64,000 nt of DNA, taken from assembly GCA_902594145.1 (NCBI GenBank), contig CACJLA010000003.1:1-64000 (forward strand). Direction: 5' to 3'. Below are positions 1-12,158 of the stretch, one piece after another; within the stretch, counting starts at the first letter, position 1; the number at the start of each line of letters is the position of its first letter. Source of the stretch: an uncultured Alphaproteobacteria bacterium (GTDB taxonomy: Bacteria; Pseudomonadota; Alphaproteobacteria; HIMB59). The position numbers and the translations under genes are program-made. Below the pieces are notes generated by a model. That model searched no databases. It had not been told where the DNA came from and saw only the letters and a list, made by a program, of their open reading frames with translations.

Positions 1-1661
1 TGTTTTTTTAAGTTATTTGAGAGTAATTTATTTTTATATTTTTTAGAGAAGAATATATTTGAAATTGATTTTTCTGACATAATTGTATCTCTCACCTTAT
101 CTATATCTTTTGACATCAATATTTTTGAATTTAATCCAAATCCCTTTTTTTCTTTGTAGGATATATCTAATGGGAGGTATTTTTCAGAGTATTTTCTTAG
201 AAAGTATTTTGTTATATTACCTTTAATTAAGTCTTCATTTTGTAATGAGCAAGAGAATTCTATTACATTTTTGTCAAGAAAAGGCACTCTTCCTTCAATA
301 GAATTATACATAGTTGATCTATCAACTTTTGGTAGATAATGGTTAGGTAATTGTTTAATAATTTCATATGATCTCATCTGGTCATAAAAATTATTTTCAT
401 TAAAATTTAAGCTACTAATGTAATCATCATTTTTAAAAAGACTTTGAAAGTTTATAACTCTATTATAAGCATAATAATGAATTCTCTTTTTTAAAAACTT
501 AGGTATTTGATTAAGTTTTAAAAGTTTAAACCAATTATATCCAAAAAATACTTCATCGGCACCATCTCCCATCAAAATTACCTTAAGATTGGGATCAAAT
601 TCTTTAATTTTATTAAGTAAGAAATAATTACTTATAAAACCGCCATCACTAGATGATAGGTCATCAAAAATCTTTATACTTTTATCAATATTATCCATAA
701 TTTCTTTATAATTTATAGATATGTAAGTGTTTGTTATGCCTAGTTCTTTAAGAGACTCAATTGATCGTAAGTCATCTTTAGAGAGACTATTTTCAATATC
801 AATAGTATATGTAGTTAAATTATCTGTGTACTTTGATGCAAGTGATGCAATTAAAGAGGAGTCAATTCCACCAGAAAGCATAGAACCAATTTTCACATCA
901 CTAATTAAATGCTGTTTAATAGATTTATTAAATAATTCATCAAAATAATTTAATTTATCATCAAGTGAAAGCTTATCATTTTTTTTTTTAAAAGATAAAT
1001 TCCAATATCTTGAACTTGATAGTTTTTTTTTACTAATATTATAAGTATAATAACATCCAGGCTCAGCTTTAAAGATAAATTGTTGCATTGTTTTATTTGT
1101 TGAATTGAATGGCTTATAAATAAAATTAAGTAAATAATTATTATTTAAGTTAGAAAAATGATTTTTATCAATCAACTTATGTAAAGTTAAAAATTCAGAA
1201 CAAACTGCGAGTTTACCTTCCCTATGGTAAAAATATAATGGCTTAATTCCTATGTGATCTCTACAAAAGATTAAAATATTTTTTTCAATATCATATATAA
1301 AAATTGCAAACATACCCTCAATTTTTTTTAAGATATCAATACCATATACCTTATAGCCATGATGAATAACCTCAGCGTCAGAATTTGAATAAAATTTAAC
1401 TCCCTTATTGATTAAATCTCTTTTGATATCTCTATAATTATAAATTTCACAGTTACTAACTGTAATTAATACATTGTCAACGAAAGGTTGATTTCCCTTC
1501 TCAGATGGATCAATAATAGAAAGTCTATAAAAATTTAAGTAATGATTTAGATCTTTGTTAGAGTAAAACATAGATGAGTCAGGGCCTCTATGTTCTAAGG
1601 AAGAAGATATCTCTTTAAAAATAGAGTCTTTTGAAAAATTTGAATAAATAAAACCACACAT
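1..1661 (-). CDS. asnB: Asparagine synthase-like glutamine amidotransferase (partial, 3' end outside window)
   Basis: The frame opens at ATG 1659-1661 and stays open to the window edge, giving about 553 residues without a stop. Residue 2 is the Cys nucleophile of the class II amidotransferase domain (start reads MCGF). The synthetase half carries the ATP pyrophosphatase loop SGGIDS near residue 262 and GDGADE near residue 367. Such enzymes transfer glutamine nitrogen to aspartate or, in polysaccharide clusters, to a sugar acid. Only 2 nt separate it from the glycosyltransferase upstream, so it is probably the last or a late gene of a glycan operon. Family assignment is secure; the true substrate is not. 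Confidence 0.9.
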   Translation of the reverse strand, partial: MCGFIYSNFSKDSIFKEISSSLEHRGPDSSMFYSNKDLNHYLNFYRLSIIDPSEKGNQPFVDNVLITVSNCEIYNYRDIKRDLINKGVKFYSNSDAEVIHHGYKVYGIDILKKIEGMFAIFIYDIEKNILIFCRDHIGIKPLYFYHREGKLAVCSEFLTLHKLIDKNHFSNLNNNYLLNFIYKPFNSTNKTMQQFIFKAEPGCYYTYNISKKKLSSSRYWNLSFKKKNDKLSLDDKLNYFDELFNKSIKQHLISDVKIGSMLSGGIDSSLIASLASKYTDNLTTYTIDIENSLSKDDLRSIESLKELGITNTYISINYKEIMDNIDKSIKIFDDLSSSDGGFISNYFLLNKIKEFDPNLKVILMGDGADEVFFGYNWFKLLKLNQIPKFLKKRIHYYAYNRVINFQSLFKNDDYISSLNFNENNFYDQMRSYEIIKQLPNHYLPKVDRSTMYNSIEGRVPFLDKNVIEFSCSLQNEDLIKGNITKYFLRKYSEKYLPLDISYKEKKGFGLNSKILMSKDIDKVRDTIMSEKSISNIFFSKKYKNKLLSNNLKK

Positions 1662-1663
1662 AT

Positions 1664-2641
1664 TTATCTATTTTTTTTTGATTTTTTTGAAATTGTAAAA
1701 AAACCCTTAACCATCCCCAAACTATAGCTAAAATGAACAAAAATAAGAATTAAAATTGAAGAGATATAATTAAAAATGTTATATGACTTATTTTTTTTAT
1801 ACAATTTTAAAAATGAAATTAGAGAAACTGATAAAGCTAAAAATACATAAACTAAAATAAATAACTTATTAACTGTTAATGAGAGATATAATAAAAATAA
1901 CGCAATCGTAAGGTTAAAAATAGGCATTAGGAAAACTAGATCGGTGTAATTTATATTTTTTTTTATTAAATAGGCTCTATGCAATCCATATCTGAATATC
2001 TGCCGACTAAGTTTAATTAAATTAGCTCTTGGTCTGTGAAAAACAATTATATTTGGATCGTAGTAAATATCAATATTACTTAGTTTTAATCTAATACATA
2101 AATCACTATCTTCACCTGGCCAAAAATTTTCATTAAATTTACCTATTTCTAAAAAGATATTCTTATCTATGAAAAAATTCATGGTTGGCCATTCATTAAC
2201 AGACATAGGCTTTTCAATTGAATATCGCTCAGAAAAACTATTAAATAGCTTATTCTCAAAATAACATTGAACTGATTTTTCAAAAAAATTTGAGCCCTTT
2301 GGAAGTAGACCTGGGCCACCAAAGCATAAGTATTTTTTTTTATTTATTAATTCAGATGCATTTAAAAGCCAACTGTCATCAGGGTAAGCATCATCATCTA
2401 TAAACGATAGATAGTTACCCTTACAAATACTTGCAGCAAGATTTCTTTTTTTAGACGGCAATTCTGAGCATACCAATAACTTATATTTAAAGGTAGGTTG
2501 ATTTTGTAGTATTATTTCTGAGTCTGAAACTAAAATAAGTTCAAAATTCTTGAATTTTTGATTTTCTAGATTGCTTAAAAGTTTATCTAAATCGTTAGAA
2601 TACTGCTGAAATGGCACTATTATTGAAAAAAGATAATTCAA
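1664..2641 (-). CDS. Family 2 glycosyltransferase with C-terminal membrane segments
   Basis: A 325-residue GT-A-type glycosyltransferase. The N-terminal nucleotide-sugar fold begins at residues 6-10 (SIIVP), has an acidic metal-binding triplet DDD at 82-84, and an acceptor-side GEDSD motif at 176-180. The C-terminal third holds about three hydrophobic helices (roughly 236-254, 260-280, 290-312), so the enzyme probably works at the inner membrane on a lipid-linked glycan. Its ATG overlaps the stop of the upstream glycosyltransferase by 4 nt and the asnB-like gene follows after 2 nt. Donor and acceptor sugars cannot be read from sequence. Confidence 0.88.
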   Translation of the reverse strand: MNYLFSIIVPFQQYSNDLDKLLSNLENQKFKNFELILVSDSEIILQNQPTFKYKLLVCSELPSKKRNLAASICKGNYLSFIDDDAYPDDSWLLNASELINKKKYLCFGGPGLLPKGSNFFEKSVQCYFENKLFNSFSERYSIEKPMSVNEWPTMNFFIDKNIFLEIGKFNENFWPGEDSDLCIRLKLSNIDIYYDPNIIVFHRPRANLIKLSRQIFRYGLHRAYLIKKNINYTDLVFLMPIFNLTIALFLLYLSLTVNKLFILVYVFLALSVSLISFLKLYKKNKSYNIFNYISSILILIFVHFSYSLGMVKGFFTISKKSKKNR

Positions 2642-3558
2642 ACTTCCTCATCAATTATATAGATAGGCTTTCTATCAATTTCCTTAGTAAGGGAAACAAG
2701 GTAAATTGTGATAATCATTATTGACACAGTAATCCAAAAAATCATTAAAAATATAAAAAATATAAAAATATTTTTTAATAAATGTGGAAGTATGAAATAA
2801 CTAAATAATGATAGAATTCCGGAAAATAAAATAACAAATGACAAATTAATTAAATTAAATTTAATTATAAATGGACTATTGTAAGTATAGATTGTTTGAA
2901 ATGCATAGCCAATTAATCTAATAAAGTTAAAATTTGATTTTCCCTTTTCTCTTTCTTCGATATCAAATTCAATTATTTTTGGCTTATATCCAACTGACTG
3001 AAGTGCAGTTTTAAATATAAAAATGTTATTTTTAAAAGAATTTATTGTTCTAACTATTTTATTATCTATCAATGAAAAATCACTAAGGCCATTAATTAGC
3101 TTAAACTCTGAAAATAGATTAAAAGTATGATAAAAGACTTTAGCAGTAAATAATCTTAAAAAATTTGAGTTTTTATTAGTTTTTTTTGTCAAAATAATTC
3201 TATTTTTTGTTGAGGAAGAAATATTAATCAATTCCTCAATTAACTCAGGTGGGTGCTGTAAATCAGAGTCAATAGTTATAAAATAGTCATACTTTTCAGC
3301 CCTTTCTAACATACATTTTATAGCTATTTCTTTTCCAAAATTTCTAGAAAACTTAATTCCATTAATCTTATACTTACCATTATTAAGTTTAAGCTTTTCA
3401 ATAATTTCCCATGTACCATCCTTACTACCATCATCAAGAAATATAATATCAAACTGAAAATTAATTATTTTATTTAAAGTCTTTGATAGTCTCTCAAAAA
3501 AAAGATCAATATTACCCTCTTCATTATAGCAAGGAACTCCAATTAATATCTTTTTCAA
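2638..3558 (-). CDS. GtrB/DPM1-type polyprenyl-phosphate glycosyltransferase
   Basis: A 306-residue family 2 glycosyltransferase of the dolichyl/undecaprenyl-phosphate sugar transferase type. Visible motifs are VPCYNEEGNI (8-17), DDGSKDGT (42-49), SRNFGKE (71-77) and the metal site DSDLQHP (97-103). Two long hydrophobic helices lie at about 235-255 and 262-288, the usual GtrB layout. It should charge undecaprenyl phosphate with a sugar on the cytoplasmic face, supplying a lipid-linked donor. It overlaps its upstream and downstream glycosyltransferase neighbours by 4 nt each, which supports one operon and translational coupling. The sugar is unknown. Confidence 0.88.
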   Translation of the reverse strand: MKKILIGVPCYNEEGNIDLFFERLSKTLNKIINFQFDIIFLDDGSKDGTWEIIEKLKLNNGKYKINGIKFSRNFGKEIAIKCMLERAEKYDYFITIDSDLQHPPELIEELINISSSTKNRIILTKKTNKNSNFLRLFTAKVFYHTFNLFSEFKLINGLSDFSLIDNKIVRTINSFKNNIFIFKTALQSVGYKPKIIEFDIEEREKGKSNFNFIRLIGYAFQTIYTYNSPFIIKFNLINLSFVILFSGILSLFSYFILPHLLKNIFIFFIFLMIFWITVSIMIITIYLVSLTKEIDRKPIYIIDEEV

Positions 3559-4547
3559 TTTTTTTTCCTTTTAATAAAGTATGTTGAGTAAACAAATAAG
3601 GTTAGAAAAGATAAAAAACTATGAATTAATAAAACTGGTTGCTTTGTTTTAAATGAGAAATAAATAGATTTAATAAAACTAATAAAGAATATTGTTTCAA
3701 ATATAAATAAGAATATAGCTTTCTTTTGTTTTTTCGGGTTATATAATCTAAATTCTTCAAACTTGAAAAAGTCATTTATTCTTCTTTTTTGCTTTTTATA
3801 AAATTTAAAGAAATTTGAACCACAATAATAGTGATAAACGGGCAGTTTAATTTTTATAAAAATTATACTTCCATATTTTTTTTGTAAGAATATTAAATAA
3901 TCAACATCAAAAAAATAAGAGAAATTTTGTTGATCTAAAAATTTATTTAAATCTGATCTTTTAAAAATTGAACCATTGGCCCCAATAGTAGGTAGGTCTA
4001 AATGATCTATTTTAAACTTAATCATTTTATTATCCTCGTAAATATTTTCATAGCTTTTGTCTGTCCATTTATTTTTAAAAAATACTGAAGTTTTATCAAA
4101 ATTTCCAAGATAAAGATTTATTGGATCATTAACACCTGTTAATGAGCAATATTTATCTATGATTCCCATGTTTGGCATATAGCCAAATTTTATTGGTTCC
4201 ACTCCTGAAATATTATTATCTTTTTTTAAATAAGAAAGAGACTCATAGATGTAGTTTTTATCAATTAAGTTATCTGAGTCTATTAAGCAAATATTTTCAT
4301 ATTTTGAATTTTTTATTCCAATAAATTTACCTGCTTCTCCAGTTTTTAATGGGTTATTCAATATTTTTAAATTTTGATATTTATTCAATTTTGAAATTGT
4401 ATTATCAGTGGATCCACCATCAATTATTAATATCTCATATGAAATTTTTTCCAGAGATTTTTGAACTAATATAGAATTAATACAATTATCAATATAAATT
4501 TGACTATTATATGTTGGTATCACAAAGGAAATTGCTAATTCTTTCAT
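3555..4547 (-). CDS. Family 2 glycosyltransferase
   Basis: A 330-residue GT-A glycosyltransferase with PTYN at 11-14, DGGSTDNT at 43-50 and the metal-binding DSDN at 90-93. The C-terminus carries two hydrophobic stretches at about 283-300 and 305-325, suggesting membrane attachment. It is the first gene of the three-glycosyltransferase plus asnB-like block and lies about 105 nt downstream of 5S rRNA on the same strand. That spacer is very AT-rich and holds no GC-rich terminator, so read-through from the rRNA operon is possible but unproven. Role in a surface polysaccharide is inferred from context only. Confidence 0.87.
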   Translation of the reverse strand: MKELAISFVIPTYNSQIYIDNCINSILVQKSLEKISYEILIIDGGSTDNTISKLNKYQNLKILNNPLKTGEAGKFIGIKNSKYENICLIDSDNLIDKNYIYESLSYLKKDNNISGVEPIKFGYMPNMGIIDKYCSLTGVNDPINLYLGNFDKTSVFFKNKWTDKSYENIYEDNKMIKFKIDHLDLPTIGANGSIFKRSDLNKFLDQQNFSYFFDVDYLIFLQKKYGSIIFIKIKLPVYHYYCGSNFFKFYKKQKRRINDFFKFEEFRLYNPKKQKKAIFLFIFETIFFISFIKSIYFSFKTKQPVLLIHSFLSFLTLFVYSTYFIKRKKN

Positions 4548-4652
4548 AGGGTAATTTATCTATATATCAATCAAATATTAAACGTTTTATTTGATTAAGA
4601 GAAATATAAAAACCATAAATAGGTAAGCTTATAATTGTTTAATTAATTAAAT

Positions 4653-4763
4653 AGGCGGCGTCCTACTCTCCCAAGCCTTAAGACTAAGTACCATCGGCGC
4701 TGGAGGCCTTCACGACCGAGTTCGAAATGGGATCGGGTTTTTTCACTCCGCTATGACCGCCAC
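4653..4763 (-). rRNA. rrf: 5S ribosomal RNA
   Basis: The reverse strand has the typical 5S features: a 5' GGCGGTCATAGCGG start and a 3' end GGACGCCGCC that pairs with it to close helix I, plus the conserved CCGATCCCATTTCGAAC-like middle. It follows 23S by about 45 nt. Ends are estimated to within a few bases. Downstream (4548-4652) I see only AT-rich sequence and no strong intrinsic terminator. Confidence 0.95.
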
Positions 4764-4788
4764 AAACTTTTTATAACATTATAGTTAA

Positions 4789-4803
4789 AACTTTTCGCTG
4801 TGT
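4789..4803 (-). promoter_or_regulatory. 23S processing stem, 3' arm
   Basis: In the pre-rRNA this 15-nt stretch just after the 23S 3' end pairs with 7533-7547 just before the 23S 5' end (14 Watson-Crick pairs and one G-U). It is the expected long-range stem cut by RNase III. The pairing continues into the 23S termini (GCTTGAATT against AATTCAAGC). Confidence 0.75.
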
Positions 4804-4808
4804 ATTAA

Positions 4809-7530
<2,722 letters not shown>

Positions 7531-7532
7531 AC

Positions 7533-7547
7533 ACACAGTGAAAAGTT
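7533..7547 (-). promoter_or_regulatory. 23S processing stem, 5' arm
   Basis: Complementary to 4789-4803 with one G-U wobble, placing the whole 23S inside a stem in the primary transcript. It lies in the roughly 135-nt spacer between tRNA-Ala and 23S; I saw no second boxA there. Confidence 0.75.
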
Positions 7548-7664
7548 TGTTGTTAATAACATTTTGTAGTTATTTGTTGTTATATTAGTTGTTTAATCGA
7601 CGAATAACTCGTGCAAGTCATTCGTCTGTGTTATCAGCTTACATATTTACGATTTTAAAAAAAT

Positions 7665-7740
7665 TGGTGGAGGATAGCGGGATCGAACCGCTGACCTCCT
7701 GAATGCAAATCAGGCGCTCTCCCAGCTGAGCTAATCCCCC
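7665..7740 (-). tRNA. tRNA-Ala (anticodon TGC)
   Basis: A 76-nt cloverleaf on the minus strand with encoded CCA (7665-7667). The acceptor pairs GGGGGAT with ATCCTCC (one G-U), the anticodon loop is TTTGCAT with anticodon TGC, and the T-loop reads TTCGATC. It sits in the 16S-23S spacer immediately after tRNA-Ile, the standard proteobacterial arrangement, and is released by processing of the rRNA transcript. Confidence 0.97.
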
Positions 7741-7748
7741 AACACTGT

Positions 7749-7825
7749 TGGTGGGCGAGGGAGGACTTGAACCTCCGACCTCACGCTTATCAAGCGCGCG
7801 CTCTAACCAACTGAGCTACACGCCC
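7749..7825 (-). tRNA. tRNA-Ile (anticodon GAT)
   Basis: A 77-nt cloverleaf with encoded CCA at 7749-7751, acceptor start GGGCGTG and an anticodon loop containing GAT. It lies in the 16S-23S spacer, 8 nt upstream of tRNA-Ala in transcript order, as in most alphaproteobacterial rRNA operons. Confidence 0.97.
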
Positions 7826-7867
7826 AATCAATGCCCTTTATCAACGTTAGTTGAAAAAAGCAAAACA

Positions 7868-7879
7868 AATAGACGGTGG
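7868..7879 (-). promoter_or_regulatory. 16S processing stem, 3' arm
   Basis: CCACCGTCTATT in the transcript just downstream of 16S is perfectly complementary to AATAGACGGTGG in the leader (9528-9539). Further pairing (ACGTT/AACGT and TAAA/TTTA with a one-base bulge) extends the stem inward. This is the expected RNase III site bracketing 16S rRNA. Confidence 0.78.
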
Positions 7880-7918
7880 TTACTTTAAACGTACACTTAG
7901 TTCAAAGTTTTTTTTCCT

Positions 7919-9418
<1,500 letters not shown>

Positions 9419-9527
9419 TTACCTACTCATAAAAAACAAAGTTTTAAATTGACGTAGGTTAGACGCCAAAATAACGAGCTAACATTCTTATCGAATGAAA
9501 GCTTGATCGAAATTTGACGTTATAAAC

Positions 9528-9539
9528 CCACCGTCTATT
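9528..9539 (-). promoter_or_regulatory. 16S processing stem, 5' arm
   Basis: AATAGACGGTGG in the 16S leader, a perfect 12-nt complement of 7868-7879. It lies between boxA and the mature 16S 5' end, as expected for the RNase III stem that frames pre-16S. Confidence 0.78.
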
Positions 9540-9558
9540 CATTTCATATTAACTAAAA

Positions 9559-9568
9559 ATAAAGAGCA
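9559..9568 (-). promoter_or_regulatory. rRNA antitermination boxA
   Basis: The leader contains TGCTCTTTAT on the minus strand, close to the boxA consensus TGCTCTTTAACA recognised by NusB/NusE. It lies between the rRNA promoter and the 16S gene, the usual place. No clear boxB hairpin was identified. Confidence 0.6.
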
Positions 9569-9621
9569 AGAATCACTGGTGCACAATAAATGGCCCAATG
9601 AATCGAATAAAAAGTAGACTA

Positions 9622-9649
9622 TATCTACACTTTATCGAAGCATTGTCAA
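9622..9649 (-). promoter_or_regulatory. rRNA operon promoter
   Basis: On the minus strand a perfect -35 TTGACA (9644-9649) is followed after 16 nt by TAGATA (9622-9627) as a -10 element; an alternative -10 with longer spacing is TATAGT. It is about 200 nt upstream of 16S and is the best sigma-70-type promoter seen in the window. Upstream, 9661-9690 is a run of A/T tracts downstream of the initiator tRNA. Confidence 0.65.
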
Positions 9650-9709
9650 ATGCATTTCAATAAAAAAAATAAAAAAAAACCCTTGAAAAGAATGAATTTA
9701 TTTAGGTAT

Positions 9710-9786
<77 letters not shown>

Positions 9787-9837
9787 ATCAGAAAACGAAA
9801 GATATGTTAAAATATCAATAATTACAATGATTATTCT

Positions 9838-9914
9838 TGGTAGCGGAGGAGGGATTTGAACCCCCGACACATGGATTATGATTCCACCGCTCTAACCAAC
9901 TGAGCTACTCCGCC
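9838..9914 (-). tRNA. Elongator tRNA-Met (anticodon CAT)
   Basis: A 77-nt tRNA with encoded CCA, acceptor start GGCGGAG paired to CTCCGCT (G1 opposite T as a wobble), anticodon loop ATCATAA and T-arm GGGGG/TTCAAAT. The overall sequence matches the alphaproteobacterial elongator Met pattern rather than tRNA-Ile2 with lysidine, though CAT alone does not separate the two. It lies 51 nt upstream of initiator tRNA on the same strand. Confidence 0.88.
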
Positions 9915-9951
9915 AAAGGGAAATATTGTTTTATATTAAATTAACCTATTC

Positions 9952-10694
9952 TTAAATAATTTTGTTTATCTCTTTGAGAATGAATATTTTTGCATTGTTT
10001 ACGCCAAGCTTGTTAACTTGTGAATTTATAACAATCTCTACACCCCTTGGTTTTCCATCAAAAATTGGATAGCTACCGATAGAGATAAATTGATATTTTT
10101 TTTCTGCATCAACAAGAATATGGGCTATTTTACTTTCAAATAATTTTGTAATTATAGAAGTTGAATAAAATTTATTTTTAATTTTAATCATTTTTTTAAA
10201 TTCTTTCATCATTGCTTGTACTATTGAAGGCACACCTGCAAAAACATAAATATTCTCAATTTTAAAACCTGGGGCGCCACTAACATTATTTAAAATTAAT
10301 TTAGATCCCTCGGGCATGTATGCCATTTTTTTTCTAGCGTCAGTTAATTCAGATTTAATTTTTCTATAATATTTTTTTAATTCACTGTATGCACCATTAT
10401 GTAATTTATATTTTTTTCTTACAGCCAAACTAATTGACTCAGAGGTTATATCATCATGCGTCGGGCCTATTCCACCAGTTGTAATTATATAGTCATACTT
10501 ACTTTTTAATTTTCTAATCTGGGAGATAATTATTTTTTTTGAGTCAGGTATTACTATTACTAATTGCAAAGATACACCACATAAAAAAAGCTCTTTGGCT
10601 ATATGATTTATATTTTTATCTTGTGTCCTACCTGATAATATCTCATTGCCGATGATTATAAGACAAGCTGATTGTATATTTTTTTTGTTGCCAT
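9952..10694 (-). CDS. CinA/MoaB-type molybdopterin-binding domain protein, frame broken at A8 tract
   Basis: The MoCF/CinA-N domain is clear: IIIGNEILSGRTQDKN near the N-terminus and TTGGIGPTHDD in the middle, with no C-terminal CinA deamidase domain (about 247 aa, usual for the short alphaproteobacterial form). In the reading frame of the domain the first standard start codon is TTG at 10569, which would delete the conserved N-terminus. The only good ATG (10692-10694, MATKK) is in another frame; an 8-A run (10679-10686) lies between. A -1 slip on A-AAA-AAA, or one added A by polymerase slippage, would join them exactly. Otherwise it is a sequence error or a decaying gene. The stop at 9952 lies 37 nt before the tRNA-Met gene on the same strand. 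Function in this short subfamily is poorly defined. Confidence 0.75.
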
Positions 10695-10696
10695 AG

Positions 10697-11392
10697 ATGA
10701 ATTATAAAGGGGAAATTCTAGAGGGTTTTTTTATAAAACGCTATAAACGATTTTTTGTTGATATTAAGATTGGTGCTAAAGTTGTTACAGCTTACTGCCC
10801 AAACACAGGTTCTCTATTGGGTCTATTGAACGAGGGTTCAAAAGTTTTGGTTGCAAAAGTAGAAAATCCTAATGCAAAATTAAAATATAGATTAGAAGCA
10901 ATCAAAGATCTCAAAACATTTGTTGGTATAAATACATCACTACCAAACGATATTGTTTTTAATGCAATAAAAGAAAATAAAATTCTTCATGAAATTAAAG
11001 GTGATTTAAAAAAAGAGGTGAAATATGGAAAAAATTCTAGAGTTGATATATATGCTAGTCACCCAAAAGCTGATAGTTTTATTGAAGTTAAATCAGTCAC
11101 ATTATCAAGGGAAAAAAATTTAGCAGAGTTTCCAGATGCTATTACCTCAAGAGGATCAAAACATTTATTAGAATTAAGCAATATGTCAACAAAAGGTAGT
11201 AACTGTTTTTTGATATATCTTATTCAACGAGATGATGTAGATAGATTTTCGATAGCTAAAGATTTAGATAATAATTATTATGAAAATTCTCTTATTGCCA
11301 AAAAAAGTGGTGTAAAATTTAGAGCATTTAAATGTAATGTTTCTTTAAAAGGTATAAATATTATAGGTGAGATAAAAATTGATGAAGATTAA
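10697..11392 (+). CDS. sfsA: SfsA family nuclease (sugar fermentation stimulation protein)
   Basis: A 231-residue SfsA homologue of normal length. The N-terminal OB-like part carries CPNTGS at 34-39; the C-terminal half has the PD-(D/E)XK-type residues with EVKSVTL at 130-136 and FPDAITSRGSKH at 145-156. E. coli SfsA was first described as a regulator of maltose genes and later as a nucleic-acid-binding nuclease-fold protein; its role is still loosely defined. The ATG is only 2 bp from the divergent CinA-type ATG, so its promoter must lie inside that gene. The 3' end overlaps map by 11 nt, and it heads the map-pur run. Confidence 0.92.
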   Translation: MNYKGEILEGFFIKRYKRFFVDIKIGAKVVTAYCPNTGSLLGLLNEGSKVLVAKVENPNAKLKYRLEAIKDLKTFVGINTSLPNDIVFNAIKENKILHEIKGDLKKEVKYGKNSRVDIYASHPKADSFIEVKSVTLSREKNLAEFPDAITSRGSKHLLELSNMSTKGSNCFLIYLIQRDDVDRFSIAKDLDNNYYENSLIAKKSGVKFRAFKCNVSLKGINIIGEIKIDED

Positions 11393-12158
11393 ATCATATT
11401 CAAATGCTGAAGTAGACTCTTGTAGAAAGGCAGGTAAAATAACAGCAACTATTTTAGACGAGCTTAATAATATAATTAAAGAGGGAATTACAACTTCTGA
11501 GATTGATGAATTCTGTTTAACTAGAATTCAAGAATTAGGAGGCACTCCTGCCCCTTTGTTTTATAGAGGTTTTCCAAAATCTACATGTACTTCTTTAAAC
11601 CATGTAATTTGTCATGGAATTCCAAATTATAATAGAAATCTTCAAAAGGGTGATATTTTGAATGTAGATGTTACAACAATAATTGATGGTTGGCATGGAG
11701 ACTCATCAAGAATGTATAAGGTAGGTGAAGTCTCTGTAAAAGCAAACAACCTATGTAAAGTTACTCACGATTGTTTAATAGAGAGTATTGATGAAATAAA
11801 AGTTGGCGAGCCGATAAATCGTATTGGAAAAAAAATTGAAGATATTGCAACATCAAATAATTTTAGTGTTGTTAGAGACTTTTGTGGACATGGTGTTGGT
11901 TTGAAATTTCATGAAAATCCAAGTATTTTGCATTACTACGATAGCGAATATGATAATATAAGATTTATAGATGGAATGATTTTTACGATTGAACCCATGA
12001 TCAATGCTGGAAAATATCAATCTAAAATACTAAGTGATGGTTGGACAGCTGTAACTAAAGATAAAACACTTAGCGCTCAGTACGAACATACGATATATAT
12101 TAATGGTGATAATGTTGAGATTCTAACAGAGTCTCAAAATAAGGCTTTTTATAATTGA
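11382..12158 (+). CDS. map: Methionine aminopeptidase, type I
   Basis: Removes the N-terminal methionine from nascent proteins. Counting from ATG 11382 (258 aa), the metal ligands are D96, D107, H170, E204 and E235, and H78 lies in the CHGIP motif; FCGHGVG and FTIEPM are intact. A TTG three bases upstream could also start the frame, but ATG gives the usual MKI-type start. The gene overlaps sfsA by 11 nt, and its TGA stop is embedded in the TTGA that starts purB. Confidence 0.96.
   Translation: MKIKSYSNAEVDSCRKAGKITATILDELNNIIKEGITTSEIDEFCLTRIQELGGTPAPLFYRGFPKSTCTSLNHVICHGIPNYNRNLQKGDILNVDVTTIIDGWHGDSSRMYKVGEVSVKANNLCKVTHDCLIESIDEIKVGEPINRIGKKIEDIATSNNFSVVRDFCGHGVGLKFHENPSILHYYDSEYDNIRFIDGMIFTIEPMINAGKYQSKILSDGWTAVTKDKTLSAQYEHTIYINGDNVEILTESQNKAFYN

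Noticed and set aside
727..948. Open frame opposite the asparagine synthase-like gene
   Set aside because: It is a shadow of conserved amidotransferase coding sequence on the minus strand.
4548..4652. Terminator after 5S rRNA
   Set aside because: Only AT-rich partial palindromes (for example TAAGCTTA and ACC/GGT around a 7-nt loop) are present; too weak to call.
9655..9709. T-tracts after the initiator tRNA as an intrinsic terminator
   Set aside because: No convincing GC stem precedes the T-runs; only a 3-bp CCT/AGG pairing was found.
9838..9914. Reading the CAT tRNA as tRNA-Ile2 (lysidine type)
   Set aside because: The overall sequence (GGCGGAG acceptor, GGGGG T-stem) fits alphaproteobacterial elongator tRNA-Met better; left as a small residual doubt.
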